Positions 25,731 through 37,354 of a stretch of DNA of 64,000 nt are shown in pieces. The DNA is from Bacteriovoracaceae bacterium (GTDB lineage Bacteria; Bdellovibrionota; Bacteriovoracia; Bacteriovoracales; Bacteriovoracaceae), in contig CANEUH010000010.1 in the NCBI GenBank assembly GCA_947441615.1, forward strand, positions 49,815-113,814, in the 5' to 3' direction. Position 1 is the stretch's first letter. Every line of letters begins with the position of its first letter. Below the pieces are notes generated by a model. The model did not search any database. It was not told the DNA's origin and saw only the letters and a program-made list of their open reading frames with translations. The translations under genes and the position numbers were made by a program.

Positions 25731-26270
25731 TTATTCAACGGCTTCCGGCTCAACCATAAATTGACCCTCATCCTGAGAAGGTTGGGGTTCAAATACCTCA
25801 CCTACGGCAACATTTTCTGCGGTCTCTTGAGTCTCTTCTGGAGCTACTGAATCGTCATAGGCGCTGTAGTCGTATGAGGTCGAAGAGGCTTCTTGATAAT
25901 CATACTGAAAGTGATCACTTGAGACTGGGTCATTATAATAAAACTTTTGGATGGAGGCAGGGGAACGATCATTATCATGCAAGTGAATAGTGTTTCCACG
26001 TTCAACCCTTAAAGCTGCATTTCGAATCTTCTTTTCTCGATCAAAATCATCCAAAACAAGTTTCGAAGAATCTTTACCCATAAATTCAGTAATTAAAAAA
26101 CTAAAAATTAAAAATGCAAAAAGAAATGATAAGCTACCAAAGCTAACGATGATTTTTTTCCATTTAATATTTTCCACTTTTTTGTATTCTTCAAAAGCAG
26201 AAGTACTAATTAACCTCGTATGATCAAAATGTATTTCAGGTCGCTTTGGTGGAAGGATTTTCTTATCCAT
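25731..26270 (-). CDS. Single-pass membrane protein with acidic, Ser/Tyr-rich tail
   Basis: A 179-residue protein. A cytoplasmic N-terminus (about 40 residues, PPKRPEIHFDHTR) is followed by one transmembrane helix (about 43-66, IIVSFGSLSFLFAFLIFSFLI) and a periplasmic tail rich in Asp, Glu, Ser, Tyr and Pro. The tail looks disordered (EETQETAENVAVGEVFEPQP). Family unknown. Convergent with the PAP2 gene. Confidence 0.55.
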   Translation of the reverse strand: MDKKILPPKRPEIHFDHTRLISTSAFEEYKKVENIKWKKIIVSFGSLSFLFAFLIFSFLITEFMGKDSSKLVLDDFDREKKIRNAALRVERGNTIHLHDNDRSPASIQKFYYNDPVSSDHFQYDYQEASSTSYDYSAYDDSVAPEETQETAENVAVGEVFEPQPSQDEGQFMVEPEAVE

Positions 26271-26418
26271 AAGCTACTTGTCGGTTTTTGTCGGGTAAAA
26301 CCTTAGTAGATTCAATCAAGAACTCAAAGTCTTGAAAACATTAAAAAATGGTTCAATCGTTTTCCTAGTTTTTCAAACTTCCCCTCACTCATCTAAAATA
26401 AACTCCGATGAGAATCAT

Positions 26419-28005
26419 ATGAAAAACTGGCCTATAAAACTTATCTGCTTTTTATCTTTTATTGCCACTTCTTGTGGCCCAGGTGAAAAAGTGAGCTCTT
26501 CTGCTTCCATGTCCTCATCACTTCAATTGATAAAGAAAGAGGGTCTCGAATCGAATCAAGAAGATGTCGAGCACATCACCACGGCAAAACCCACAAATAC
26601 TATTTCTCCGGAAGGGTGGAAGCTTACTTTTGAGGACAATTTTGACACAAAAGAAATTGCCATTAATAAAGGAGCAGACCCTGCCTGCTTTAGTCGAAAT
26701 CCAGTTTGCATGATTAATTGGTGGGGAGCTCAAGAGTGCCCCGAATTTAAAACCGAACTAGCTCACTTAAATAAATGTAACTGGAGTGCTTACCATTACT
26801 ACAATTACATGGATTTTGATCTTCCAGAGGGTCAGGGAATTAATTCTTTTCACCCCAAGATGATTAAAATCCAAGACGGTTACCTTTATCTAAACGCAGA
26901 AAAAAGTTTTTACTCGAAGACTAGCTGTAAAAATAAATTTAATGATCCTAGGCTTGGAAATATAGAAAACTACACTATCGAATGCCCCATTATTAGCGGT
27001 GCTATCGAATCAAGACCTCACCCAGGACTTAAGCCTGGAGTCGTTCAAGAATTTGGACGATTCGAAGTCAAAGCAAAACTTAATCATGGCCCTGGCTCAT
27101 GGCCAGCGCATTGGTTACTTCCAGTCAGTTTAGATGAAAACGGTTGTGGGTGGCCCTACAGCGGAGAAATTGACATCATGGAATCTTGGGCAAAACATCC
27201 AGATGAAGTTTCCGGGACTCTCCACACTGGAGATTGCTCAAAAAAAGTCAAACTCTCCAAGGGATTTCCGTGGAAAGCAAAATCTGGTTTTTATCCGGAT
27301 TTAACAATGTCTCAAAGAAATGAAACTTTTTACAAAGACTTTCACGTTTACGCAGTTGAATGGGACAAAGACAAAATTCGTTTTTTAGTCGATGATATCT
27401 TTATTGGTCAGATATCACACGGAGACATGATAAAAAATAAAAATACACCTCGTGGAGGACTACCGGTCAATATTCCAAAGGGAATCTTCTATTGGATTTT
27501 AAACACGACTATTTATAACGAAGAAAGTAATCCCCCTAGTCAAACGAATTTCCAAAAACAAGAACACGTTATCGATTATGTAAAATCCTATAGAAAATGC
27601 TCGGTCGGTGATTCACCTTCAAGCTGCATCCAACTGAGCTACAAAAACACCGATGCCCTATGCCCGGGAATTAGGGATTACCTTGGTGACTATAGTGGAA
27701 AATCTATGTGCGAAGCCTGGCCAAACTTTTCCATTAGTGCCGCGAACTGTTTTGGAAAAGACGGAGTGATCGATTCAGAGAACAAATGGTGTTTATTAAA
27801 TGAAGGTCAGTGGTACAAAGCACGCACTCTTGGGAATGCGTGCTCATGGCCTCGTGAACACGTTGGATGGAATTCAGGAAAACCAGTCTGTAAGGCCTGG
27901 CCGCACTTTAAAATCAGTCCATCAAATTGCAACGGCACCGTTTGGAGCGGATACTGTCTTTGGCCTGAAGACGGCTGGTGGAGAGCAAGACTAATTAATA
28001 ACTAG
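26419..28005 (+). CDS. Glycoside hydrolase family 16 lipoprotein with tandem C-terminal repeats
   Basis: A 528-residue protein; I prefer the ATG at 26419, which gives a lipoprotein signal (MKNWPIKLICFLSFIATSC). Residues about 75-400 are GH16-like: WKLTFEDNFD at the start, FGRFEVKAKL, the catalytic GEIDIMESW (nucleophile and acid/base Glu) and the downstream VYAVEWDKDKIRFLVDD. GH16 enzymes cut beta-1,3/1,4-glucans and related galactans. The C-terminal 125 residues hold two copies of a repeat with shared C-x-A-W-P-x-F-x-I-S-x-x-N-C and W-x-x-A-R elements, possibly a carbohydrate-binding module. Its stop overlaps the convergent DUF1993 stop. Confidence 0.88.
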   Translation: MKNWPIKLICFLSFIATSCGPGEKVSSSASMSSSLQLIKKEGLESNQEDVEHITTAKPTNTISPEGWKLTFEDNFDTKEIAINKGADPACFSRNPVCMINWWGAQECPEFKTELAHLNKCNWSAYHYYNYMDFDLPEGQGINSFHPKMIKIQDGYLYLNAEKSFYSKTSCKNKFNDPRLGNIENYTIECPIISGAIESRPHPGLKPGVVQEFGRFEVKAKLNHGPGSWPAHWLLPVSLDENGCGWPYSGEIDIMESWAKHPDEVSGTLHTGDCSKKVKLSKGFPWKAKSGFYPDLTMSQRNETFYKDFHVYAVEWDKDKIRFLVDDIFIGQISHGDMIKNKNTPRGGLPVNIPKGIFYWILNTTIYNEESNPPSQTNFQKQEHVIDYVKSYRKCSVGDSPSSCIQLSYKNTDALCPGIRDYLGDYSGKSMCEAWPNFSISAANCFGKDGVIDSENKWCLLNEGQWYKARTLGNACSWPREHVGWNSGKPVCKAWPHFKISPSNCNGTVWSGYCLWPEDGWWRARLINN

Positions 28006-28520
28006 CCTTCTTGCCAATTAAGATTTCCAAGAAAATCTCCTTTACCTATTTGAACTCCTGCACCCCTTAAAAGGTTGTAAGTGGTGGTTGTATGGAAGTA
28101 GAAATTAGGAAGCGCAAAACCCACAAGGTAATCATGTCCAGATAAAAACTTACCTGGGTACCAGGGGAAACTGATTTTTTGATTTTGAAAATTTTTAAAA
28201 TCATCTGCTTTAAATTGCGAGAGGTAATCAATCGTCTTATCCACTCTCGCCAAAACTTCATCAAAAGTTTTTTCGTTATCTTCAAATTTAGGTGCTTCTT
28301 TACCTGAAAGTCGCGAAACAGCTCCTTTAGCGTTATCTGAAGCAATTTGGATTTGTTTTGTGAAACCAAACATATCTGGAGCGAGCTTCATATCAAGAAA
28401 TTTATTTGGATCAAATTTATTAGCTTCAGCATGGTCCTTTGCCTTTAGAAGACACGCCTTCAAAGCAGTAAGTGAACCAATATATTGAGTTGAAATCAGA
28501 TCAAAAACTAAAGTGTGCAT
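28002..28520 (-). CDS. DUF1993-family protein
   Basis: A 172-residue protein. The start at 28520 is supported by TTGGAG about 6 nt upstream; the longer frame from 28568 adds a hydrophobic stretch without a site. The sequence (LKACLLKAKDHAEANKFDP, LAPDMFGFTKQIQIASDNAK, then FYFHTTTTYNLLRGAGVQIG) matches the DUF1993 family, a DinB-like four-helix bundle. The enzymatic role is not established. It is transcribed away from radD. Confidence 0.85.
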   Translation of the reverse strand: MHTLVFDLISTQYIGSLTALKACLLKAKDHAEANKFDPNKFLDMKLAPDMFGFTKQIQIASDNAKGAVSRLSGKEAPKFEDNEKTFDEVLARVDKTIDYLSQFKADDFKNFQNQKISFPWYPGKFLSGHDYLVGFALPNFYFHTTTTYNLLRGAGVQIGKGDFLGNLNWQEG

Positions 28521-28606
28521 GTAATCTCCAATGAATAGAAAAGATAGTAAACTCCAAATAATGTTCATAATATACAGTGATCATTATTTAAAGTAAATTA
28601 GACCAT

Positions 28607-30358
28607 ATGTATAAACTCAGATCCTATCAACAAGATGCGGTTGATTCTACTATCAAGTATTTTCAAAAAAAACGTGATCCCGCCGTCATTGTTCTTCCAA
28701 CAGGCGCTGGAAAAAGTCTTGTCATCGCTGAACTCACTAGAATTGCAAAAGGCCGTGTCCTCGTTTTAGCTCACGTTAAAGAACTTGTTGAACAAAATTT
28801 TCAAAAATATAAAAGTTATGATCTTGAAGCAGGAATTTTTTCTGCGAGCCTTGGAAAAAAAGATTGGAGTCAAAAGGCCATCTTTGGAAGTATTCAGTCT
28901 GTAGCAAGAGCACCCGATGATTTTTTTAATGAATTCTCACTTCTTGTCATTGATGAGTGTCACCGTGTCTCTGAAGAAGGGGCCACTCAGTATCAGGAAG
29001 TCATTCAAAAATTGAAACTTCAAAACCCCAATATTTGCATCTTGGGCCTTACGGCAACCCCCTATCGCCTGGGGCTTGGCTGGATTTATGAATTTTCAAA
29101 CACAGGAGAGATAAAAACTGATCAAAAAAGATTTTTTAAAGAATGCGTCTATGAGCTTCCCTTAAGTTTTATGATCAAAAATAAATTCTTAACTCAGCCT
29201 GTAAAAATTGATATCCCAGTGACCTGTTATGATTTTTCTGAACTGACTGAAAAAAACAGAATGTACACGATGAGTGAGGTCGAAGAACTGATTAAAAACC
29301 AAAAGCGCCTCACTCCCCTCATTGTGAAAAATATTATTGATATTACGGAAAGATTTAAGCGCAAAGGGGTCATGATCTTTAGTAGTAGTGTAAAGCACGC
29401 AGAAGAAATTTTATCTTTTTTACCAGATGGTGAGGCAAAACTAGTTTTAGGAGACACCGAAATAGACACCAGAGACAAAATCGTAGAAGACTTTAAAAAT
29501 AAAAAGTTTAAATACCTTGTTAATGTTTCAGTTCTAACCACAGGCTTTGATGCTCCCCATGTGGATGTCATCGCGATCATGCGACCTACAGAATCAAATA
29601 GCCTTTATCAACAAATTGTGGGACGTGGTCTTCGCCTGGAACCAGGAAAGAGTGATTGTTTTATTCTTGATTATACGGGCATGGGGCATGATATTTATAC
29701 TCCAGAGATTTCTGACAAGAAAACGTCAAAAGAATCAGTACCTGTCACGATCGGCTGTCCCCTTTGTGGGCACGATAACATCTTCTGGGGAATTGTAGAC
29801 ATCGATGGAGAAGTGATGGAACACTTTGGAAGAAAGTGTCGAGGAGCGAAGAAAGATCCAAACACTTTAGACATATCTCCCTGTGGATATCGATTTCGGT
29901 TTAAGGTTTGTCACTCTTGTGGAAGTGAGAATGACATTACGGCCAGGGCCTGTGTTAAATGCCAAGAGACTCTCATCGATGCAGACTCAAAACTAAAACA
30001 AGCAAAATTATCAAAAAATGCCCATGTCATGACTCCGGATAGAGTGACATTGAATGAGCGATTAGATAAAAATTCCCAACCCTATTTAGAAATTCGGTAT
30101 TATGATAACGACGCTCAATATTTATCTGAGGCCCATTTTTTTGGGAATCCCTCTTCAATTAAGAAGTTTAACATTAACTTTCTTCGCTCGCACTTAAAGA
30201 GACCAGAACTCACCTTAGTCATAAAATCACCTGAAGACGTCATTAAAAACCAAAAGTTTTTAAGAATGCCTTCATTTGTTATCGCAAGGAAGCAAGACAA
30301 GTTTTGGAAGATCACTGAAAAAATTTTTTCAGAAGAATTGATCAGCTCCCCTTCTTGA
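28607..30358 (+). CDS. radD: RadD (YejH)-type superfamily 2 ATP-dependent DNA helicase/repair protein
   Basis: A 583-residue protein, close to the 586 residues of E. coli RadD. Walker A PTGAGKS, DEAD-type box [21 protein letters not shown] and [15 protein letters not shown] are present. Two cysteine clusters ([10 protein letters not shown] and [18 protein letters not shown]) form the zinc-finger region that marks RadD. The match runs along the whole protein ([36 protein letters not shown]). RadD helps recombination and repair and interacts with SSB in E. coli. A 236-bp palindromic element follows. Confidence 0.93.
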   Translation: MYKLRSYQQDAVDSTIKYFQKKRDPAVIVLPTGAGKSLVIAELTRIAKGRVLVLAHVKELVEQNFQKYKSYDLEAGIFSASLGKKDWSQKAIFGSIQSVARAPDDFFNEFSLLVIDECHRVSEEGATQYQEVIQKLKLQNPNICILGLTATPYRLGLGWIYEFSNTGEIKTDQKRFFKECVYELPLSFMIKNKFLTQPVKIDIPVTCYDFSELTEKNRMYTMSEVEELIKNQKRLTPLIVKNIIDITERFKRKGVMIFSSSVKHAEEILSFLPDGEAKLVLGDTEIDTRDKIVEDFKNKKFKYLVNVSVLTTGFDAPHVDVIAIMRPTESNSLYQQIVGRGLRLEPGKSDCFILDYTGMGHDIYTPEISDKKTSKESVPVTIGCPLCGHDNIFWGIVDIDGEVMEHFGRKCRGAKKDPNTLDISPCGYRFRFKVCHSCGSENDITARACVKCQETLIDADSKLKQAKLSKNAHVMTPDRVTLNERLDKNSQPYLEIRYYDNDAQYLSEAHFFGNPSSIKKFNINFLRSHLKRPELTLVIKSPEDVIKNQKFLRMPSFVIARKQDKFWKITEKIFSEELISSPS

Positions 30359-30375
30359 TTTAAAAAAAACCTCTT

Positions 30376-30611
30376 AACTGACCCAATTGAATGGTGTTAA
30401 AAAATCGTTTCATTTGTGAACTTAAAAATTCACCAGTCTCATCCTGGCGCAAAATTGAGTAAACACTAGTGAGCGAGTGCCAGGATGAATCAAGTAAGTA
30501 TAGTAGAAAGGTATTTTGTGTCCTCGATCAGGGCAGTTTCTCAAAATGAGTTCTAAATCTCGGACATTACTGGTGAATTTTAAGATTCAACACCATTGAT
30601 ATGGGTCAGTT
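30376..30611. repeat. 236-bp nested imperfect palindrome
   Basis: Outer arms 30376-30398 (AACTGACCC...ATGGTGTT) and 30589-30611 match at 20 of 23 positions as inverted repeats. Middle arms are CTTAAAAATTCACCAGT (30421-30437) and ACTGGTGAATTTTAAG (30569-30584). Inner arms are TCATCCTGGC (30439-30448) and GCCAGGATGA (30479-30488). No ORF is present. This could be a MITE-like non-autonomous mobile element or a long structured RNA between radD and the DUF1328 gene. I see no clear target-site duplication. Confidence 0.6.
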
Positions 30612-30620
30612 CAAAAGACC

Positions 30621-30803
30621 TCAAGTCAGAGGTCGATTCTTTTTACCTCCTAAAAAGTTGGCAGCAAAACTAATGACTGCAAGGATAAGAAAGACGACGA
30701 GGAGAGTTTTACCAACTTCAATTGACAATCCACCTACGCCATTTGCACCAAGTAAAAAACTCACTAGTCCTATAACGAAAAATGCAATTGCTGCTCTCAA
30801 CAT
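30621..30803 (-). CDS. DUF1328-family small membrane protein
   Basis: A 60-residue protein with two transmembrane helices separated by a Gly-rich turn (GANGVGGLSIEVGKTLLVVF). It matches the DUF1328 family, short inner-membrane proteins often induced in stress. AAAAGGAG lies 5-7 nt before the ATG. It is divergent from the CsbD gene, with 150 bp between them. Confidence 0.85.
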   Translation of the reverse strand: MLRAAIAFFVIGLVSFLLGANGVGGLSIEVGKTLLVVFLILAVISFAANFLGGKKNRPLT

Positions 30804-30953
30804 AAATACTCCTTTTGAAGTAAATTAGTTGAAAATTCAAGATGCAAATTAGAAACCAATATCTCAGTGATAATTCAAAAAAGGAAAATCATTCTTTGGC
30901 ATGACCTTTGCTCTAAACCAACGGAGCGAACTTTTAACAAACAGGAGAAAACT

Positions 30954-31220
30954 ATGAATGAAGAAATTGTGAAAGGTAAATGGAAAGAGATTAAGGGAGA
31001 AATTAAAACGATGTGGGGAAAAATGACTGATGATGAACTAGAAAAAACATCAGGAAATTTAACCTCTATTGGTGGCCTGATTGAGAAGCGTTATGGATTA
31101 AAGAAAGAAGAAGTTCAAGAAAAACTTCAGGCAATTGTGTCAAAGTTTGCGGAAAAAACTCAGAGTGTTAAAACCTCTGTAAAAGAAGGTCCTTCAAAAG
31201 ATAGCTCGGCCCACCCTTAA
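30954..31220 (+). CDS. CsbD-family stress protein
   Basis: An 88-residue hydrophilic protein; the ATG at 30954 has ACAGGAGAAA upstream. The CsbD signature (GKWKEIKGEIKTMWGKMTDD, then an R-Y-G-x-x-K-E-E-x segment) is clear. CsbD-like proteins are general-stress induced, of unknown biochemistry. A terminator follows. The neighbouring DUF1328 gene suggests a shared stress response. Confidence 0.88.
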   Translation: MNEEIVKGKWKEIKGEIKTMWGKMTDDELEKTSGNLTSIGGLIEKRYGLKKEEVQEKLQAIVSKFAEKTQSVKTSVKEGPSKDSSAHP

Positions 31221-31237
31221 GAAGCTATATCATTTAT

Positions 31238-31267
31238 GTCCGCTATTTATTTAATAGCGGACTTTTT
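31238..31267 (+). terminator. Intrinsic terminator of the CsbD gene
   Basis: GTCCGCTATT and AATAGCGGAC form a perfect 10-bp stem with a 5-nt loop, followed by five T. Confidence 0.88.
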
Positions 31268-31344
31268 AAAAAATGAAACCGATCTATTTTTTCGTGGACA
31301 TAATGAATACTTGAAGAGACGGACTTGGGTGCAGTTCTCTCAAA

Positions 31345-31701
31345 TTAACTGTCTTTTTTTACGACTGAACATTTCAAATAAACAGACCCAAAGCCATCTA
31401 TTTTACAAGAAATATCATGGCCATCGACAGGATCATCTAAAAGTCTTATTGATTTTACTTTTGTGCCTGATTTTATAGTCTCACTTCCAACTTTTAAATC
31501 TTTTGTTGTTCTAACTGTATCACCTGACTGAAGCTGCACTCCATTAGCATCAAGAAATTTTGCACTTACTTGAACTTCCTCAAATGGTGCCACCACATCT
31601 AGCGCCCATTCAAAAGCGCACTCAGGGCAAATCCACAAATTCCCATCTTGGTAACCGTAAGGAGACTGGCATTTGGGACATGGTTGACTATCAGCTGACA
31701 T
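31345..31701 (-). CDS. yjdM: YjdM (PhnA-like) zinc-ribbon protein
   Basis: A 118-residue protein. An N-terminal zinc ribbon (CPKCQSPYGYQDGNLWICPE, with C-x2-C pairs) is followed by the KDLKV-x-x-S-x-x-I-K-x-G-T-K-V-K-x-I-R-L core and a closing CKIDGFGSVYLK. These match E. coli YjdM, formerly called PhnA, along its length. The cellular role is unclear. AAGGAAATAT precedes the ATG. Confidence 0.88.
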   Translation of the reverse strand: MSADSQPCPKCQSPYGYQDGNLWICPECAFEWALDVVAPFEEVQVSAKFLDANGVQLQSGDTVRTTKDLKVGSETIKSGTKVKSIRLLDDPVDGHDISCKIDGFGSVYLKCSVVKKDS

Positions 31702-31841
31702 ATATTTCCTTGAAATAAATTTTTTTAAGCTTATTTATACATTAAATTACATAAATATCGAGTCTTACTTGCCTTGATTTATCACTATCTCTTTGTCATG
31801 ATTTAGTAAGTCAGAATTTATAAATATAAAGAAGATTCATC

Positions 31842-32711
31842 ATGAATAATGGACTACTTGAACTCATTCACCCCCTTGATCATGCTGAATTCCTTAAGCA
31901 TTTTAAATTGAACAAGCCATTTGTTATTCATCATCCTCCGGATGAATTAGACGAATTAAGAAAATTACCGTTTCTAGCATCACTCGAAGTCCTTCTCAAC
32001 TCTTGGCAATCTCACGTTCAGGTCCACCTTCCAGACCTAAGGGATGAAGTAAGTGCCATTGATGTACCGACAAATGAAGCAAAAAAATATTTCGACGAAG
32101 GTATGGCCCTTCTCTTCAATGATGTGAATACCATTTCACCGGATCTAGAGAATTGGTTAAATCAGATCAAATCAGACCTAGGAATCTCCTCGAAATCCTT
32201 TGGACGGTGTCTGATCTATGCCATCCCCGACGGTAAGGGAACGGCCGCTCATTTTGATCAGAACATTAATTTTGTTCTCCAAATTCATGGAACAAAGAAG
32301 TGGACACTGGCCAATAATAACTCAGTCTTGAATCCCATGGACAGATTTACGATGGGTCTTCCCGTTGATCCAGAGATGATGAGTTACCTAGAATCACCGA
32401 TGGCAGAAAAGATGCCAACAGAAACTCTTTCCTTCGAATTAAAACCTGGCTCACTACTCTTTGTTCCCCGTGGAGTATGGCATGCAACAGAAGCCAATGG
32501 AGACGCATTATCACTCAACTTCACGTTTACAGCTCCAGCGTGGATGGACCTATTCTTAGGAGCACTTAGAAGTCGGCTGATTCAATCTCCTGAATGGAGA
32601 GAAACAGCACTTATTCATGATGAATACAAATTCGAAACTCTTCTAACCACATTGATTAATGATCTGCCAAACTGGAATGCACAAGATATTCTAGAGGCAA
32701 CTGAATCTTGA
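31842..32711 (+). CDS. JmjC-like/cupin_8 Fe(II)/2-oxoglutarate-dependent oxygenase
   Basis: A 289-residue cytoplasmic protein. The metal-binding facial triad is visible as H-x-D in TAAHFDQNINFVLQIHG and a distal His in FVPRGVWHATEA. The KKWTL motif after the first strand and P-G-S-L-L-F-V-P-R-G are typical of bacterial JmjC-like enzymes related to ribosomal oxygenases (RoxA/MINA group). It may hydroxylate a protein side chain. The substrate cannot be told. The glycosyltransferase gene follows after 6 nt. Confidence 0.8.
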   Translation: MNNGLLELIHPLDHAEFLKHFKLNKPFVIHHPPDELDELRKLPFLASLEVLLNSWQSHVQVHLPDLRDEVSAIDVPTNEAKKYFDEGMALLFNDVNTISPDLENWLNQIKSDLGISSKSFGRCLIYAIPDGKGTAAHFDQNINFVLQIHGTKKWTLANNNSVLNPMDRFTMGLPVDPEMMSYLESPMAEKMPTETLSFELKPGSLLFVPRGVWHATEANGDALSLNFTFTAPAWMDLFLGALRSRLIQSPEWRETALIHDEYKFETLLTTLINDLPNWNAQDILEATES

Positions 32712-32717
32712 GTACTC

Positions 32718-33554
32718 ATGTTAATTGATGTCATTCTTCCCACCTTTAATAGGGCCTATTGCCTTAAGCGAACGATTAATTCGGTCCTGTCTCAAACTTA
32801 TAAAGAAATAAAACTTTATATTATTGATGATGGTTCAACTGATGAAACTAAAAATTTAATTTCTTTATATCAGAATGAAGCGAGGCTTATTTACTTTTAT
32901 CAGGAAAATAAAGGTGTCAGTGCTGCCCGAAATTGTGGAATTAAAAAGGCGCAAGCCGAATGGGTTGCCTTTGTGGACTCTGATGATGAGTGGCTACCAA
33001 ATAAACTAGAAACACAAGTCGATTTCATAAAAAAGAATCCAAACTATCGCTTCGTTCATTCAGATGAAATCTGGATGAGAAATGGTGTTCGGGTAAATCC
33101 CAAGAAAAAATTTGATAAAAGTCATCATGATCTTTTCAGGCGCTCACTTGAAATGTGTCTCATCTCTCCATCGACAGTGGTGATGAAAAAAGAACTATGC
33201 CTCCAGCATGGACTCTTTAATGAGTATTTTATCGTCTGTGAAGACTATGACCTTTGGTTGAAAATACTTGCGACAGAAGAAGTTGGGTTCATTGCGGATT
33301 TTTTGATTAAAAAATACGGAGGTCATATTGATCAACTCTCCACCAAATTTCCAGCGATGGACTTTTGGAGAATTCGCTCAATGATGGATCTTTTAGGAAA
33401 TAGAATCATGATTGACAAAGACAAAAGATCTCTTGTTAAAGCTGAGATTCGTAAAAAAGCTGACATTCTTTTAAATGGGTTCCTTAAGCACCAGAAGCTT
33501 CAAGAATACGATGAGCTTAAGTCGTTACTAAAAACGTTAGATGAGCTTCCCTAA
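32718..33554 (+). CDS. Family 2 glycosyltransferase
   Basis: A 278-residue protein with a GT-A fold: VILPTFNRAYCLKRTINSVL at the N-terminus, IDDGSTDET for nucleotide-sugar binding, the D-x-D-type VDSDDEW motif, and ED-x-D-L-W-L (CEDYDLWLKI) near the catalytic base. It is soluble and probably membrane-associated in function. It would transfer a sugar to a surface polysaccharide, lipid or protein; no other polysaccharide genes are nearby. It probably shares a transcript with the upstream JmjC-like gene. Confidence 0.9.
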   Translation: MLIDVILPTFNRAYCLKRTINSVLSQTYKEIKLYIIDDGSTDETKNLISLYQNEARLIYFYQENKGVSAARNCGIKKAQAEWVAFVDSDDEWLPNKLETQVDFIKKNPNYRFVHSDEIWMRNGVRVNPKKKFDKSHHDLFRRSLEMCLISPSTVVMKKELCLQHGLFNEYFIVCEDYDLWLKILATEEVGFIADFLIKKYGGHIDQLSTKFPAMDFWRIRSMMDLLGNRIMIDKDKRSLVKAEIRKKADILLNGFLKHQKLQEYDELKSLLKTLDELP

Positions 33555-33567
33555 AAATGTAAGTTAA

Positions 33568-35790
<2,223 letters not shown>

Positions 35791-36010
35791 TCAATTCTCC
35801 CAAAAAATAATCATGTAATAATGTAAAGTGCTTTTTATGAAGCAATATAATCGACCATTCTTAATGACTTAATATTCAATTTCTTCTATTAAATAAAGTT
35901 AAGCCATTCTTAAGAGTTGTAAAATTTAGATAGCCTTAATTTAACTTATAACATCAAACTGTCTGAAAAAAAGAGCAGGCTTTGGGGAAAGTAACGAAGA
36001 AAAAGAATCT

Positions 36011-36142
36011 TTATTTTTTCTGAAGATATTCCAATATTAACTTTGTATCCTCAACCTGATCATCCAGTAATTCAATATCTTCATTTACATTCACTCCCTC
36101 CGTTTTCTTTTTTTGCAAACTCATTAAAATCTCTTCATCCAT
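36011..36142 (-). CDS. Possible 43-residue coiled-coil peptide
   Basis: An ATG at 36142 opens a 43-codon frame (MDEEILMSLQKKK ... LEYLQKK) with heptad-like Leu/Ile spacing and a GAGAGA about 10 nt upstream. The coding character continues upstream to a stop without an ATG, so this may be a gene remnant. The remaining gap (35791-36600) holds only one copy of the short MPELPD-type repeat; I see nothing else. Confidence 0.25.
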   Translation of the reverse strand: MDEEILMSLQKKKTEGVNVNEDIELLDDQVEDTKLILEYLQKK

Positions 36143-36397
36143 TTTTATAATCTCTCTCAGATTATTTAAAATGGTTGTTTGCTCGCTCTTATTTTTTCAG
36201 GTTTCTGATTATGAACAAATCTTGAATCTTTATCGATTCTAATCGCTAAACCTTAATCCTCTTAGAAAAATTGTTGAATTCATTTAAGTATATGAAGAAA
36301 CAGTAAACGTAATTGATGAAAGCACCCAAAAAAATATGGGCTGTCGGGCGAGTTTCGGCCCAGTTCACTTTAACAATTTTAAAAATTTAGGATAGCT

Positions 36398-36463
36398 ATG
36401 CCCGAACTCCCCGATCTAAAATTAAAAAATGAAATTCAAGTAATGGATTCGAGAGGTTATTAA
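36398..36463 (+). repeat. Short repeated sequence, copy 1 (MPELPD peptide frame)
   Basis: ATGCCCGAACTCCCCGAT begins a 21-codon frame and is nearly identical to the sequence at 37277; AGGATAG precedes both. A more divergent third copy starts at 38684. It could be the 5' end of a decayed repeated gene or a mobile cassette end. Confidence 0.45.
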
Positions 36464-36618
36464 TTTACAGATTGATTCTTGCGCTTTTTGCTTTCACGAT
36501 GGTTAATTTGAGTTCATTGCACTTCACAAGTTAAGCTCCCATGGTGACCAATAAGCTTATTCCCTTTCAATCATAAAGGGAGTTGAAAACTTTGAATATT
36601 TAGGTGAATACACTAGGA

Positions 36619-36879
36619 CTACGCTGCTTTCTGGCGGGCATTATAAAGGTCCCACTTTGCTTGCATCGTAACCCAAAACTCAGCACTGATCCCAAATACC
36701 TTTTCAAGTTCAATAGCAAACGCTGCCGAGATCCCACGCTTACCATTGCAGATCTCCGAGATTTTTCTTTCGGCACAGCCAATCTCTTCAGCAAGCCACT
36801 TTTGTGTGAGTCCCCTCTCGTCAAGGATCATAACCTTTAAAAAATCGCCAGCAGACTGACGTACTGATAACTCAATCAT
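36619..36879 (-). CDS. higA: HigA-type antitoxin
   Basis: An 86-residue XRE-family protein: a helix-turn-helix (LTQKWLAEEIGCAERKISEI) followed by NGKRGISAAFAIELEKVFGI and the W-x-x-M-Q-A-K-W-D-L motif typical of HigA antitoxins. It would bind and neutralise HigB and repress its own promoter. It overlaps the upstream toxin gene by 8 nt (toxin first, the usual higBA order). Confidence 0.92.
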   Translation of the reverse strand: MIELSVRQSAGDFLKVMILDERGLTQKWLAEEIGCAERKISEICNGKRGISAAFAIELEKVFGISAEFWVTMQAKWDLYNARQKAA

Positions 36880-37165
36880 GATAATCTCCTATTTCCACGT
36901 CATAGAACTCGCCTTTCTCATATCGAAAGACAATACACCATGGCTTTTCAATCGTTATAGACCAAAACTCTTTCATGCTGCCTTTAAGCTTGTGCAGCCT
37001 TAATGAAGGAGGCTCACAGATTCGTTTTAAATCATCAAAAGTTGCAACATCACTTAGGGCCATAAGTAGAAATATGGCACGTTTATTAAGCCTTTCTGGG
37101 AATCTTTTCGAAGATCCATTCTTAACAATATCTTTAGTAATCTTACCCGTGATCGACTTAATCAT
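36872..37165 (-). CDS. higB: HigB-type toxin (RelE superfamily ribosome-dependent mRNA interferase)
   Basis: About 97 residues from the ATG at 37165 (MIKSITGK), which aligns with the usual HigB N-terminus; an ATG at 37174 or a longer frame is also open. Family features are PSLRLHKLKGSMKEFWSITI, W-C-I-V-F-R-Y-E and the closing DVEIGDYH. HigB cleaves mRNA on the ribosome. It forms a type II toxin-antitoxin pair with the overlapping higA, inside a stretch rich in gene debris that suggests an accessory region. Confidence 0.9.
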   Translation of the reverse strand: MIKSITGKITKDIVKNGSSKRFPERLNKRAIFLLMALSDVATFDDLKRICEPPSLRLHKLKGSMKEFWSITIEKPWCIVFRYEKGEFYDVEIGDYHD

Positions 37166-37276
37166 TATTCCCATATTACCACATACTGTAAATTTGTCTA
37201 TATTGGATACCCATGGGTACTCCACATTTTTCATTTTTGGTGTTATATTTAAAGCATTTCAATAGGATAGAACCAA

Positions 37277-37354
37277 ATGCCCAAACTCCCCGATTCACAT
37301 CGGGACAAATTCAAACTTCAAGCAATTTACGTACCAATTATCCAAGGTTGTTAA
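37277..37354 (+). repeat. Short repeated sequence, copy 2 (MPKLPD peptide frame)
   Basis: ATGCCCAAACTCCCCGAT starts a 25-residue frame (MPKLPDSHRDKFKLQ and so on). It matches copy 1 at 36398 at 17 of the first 18 bases and overlaps the 3' end of the minus-strand pseudogene by 17 bp. Confidence 0.45.

Noticed and set aside
28607..30358. The DEAD-type helicase as part of a restriction or defence island
   Set aside because: End-to-end similarity with housekeeping RadD, including its zinc-finger pattern, and no methylase, nuclease or other defence gene nearby.
35821..35940. A PerR/Fur-type box upstream of katG
   Set aside because: The region is A/T-rich and has partial TAATAAT elements, but no full palindromic box could be aligned.
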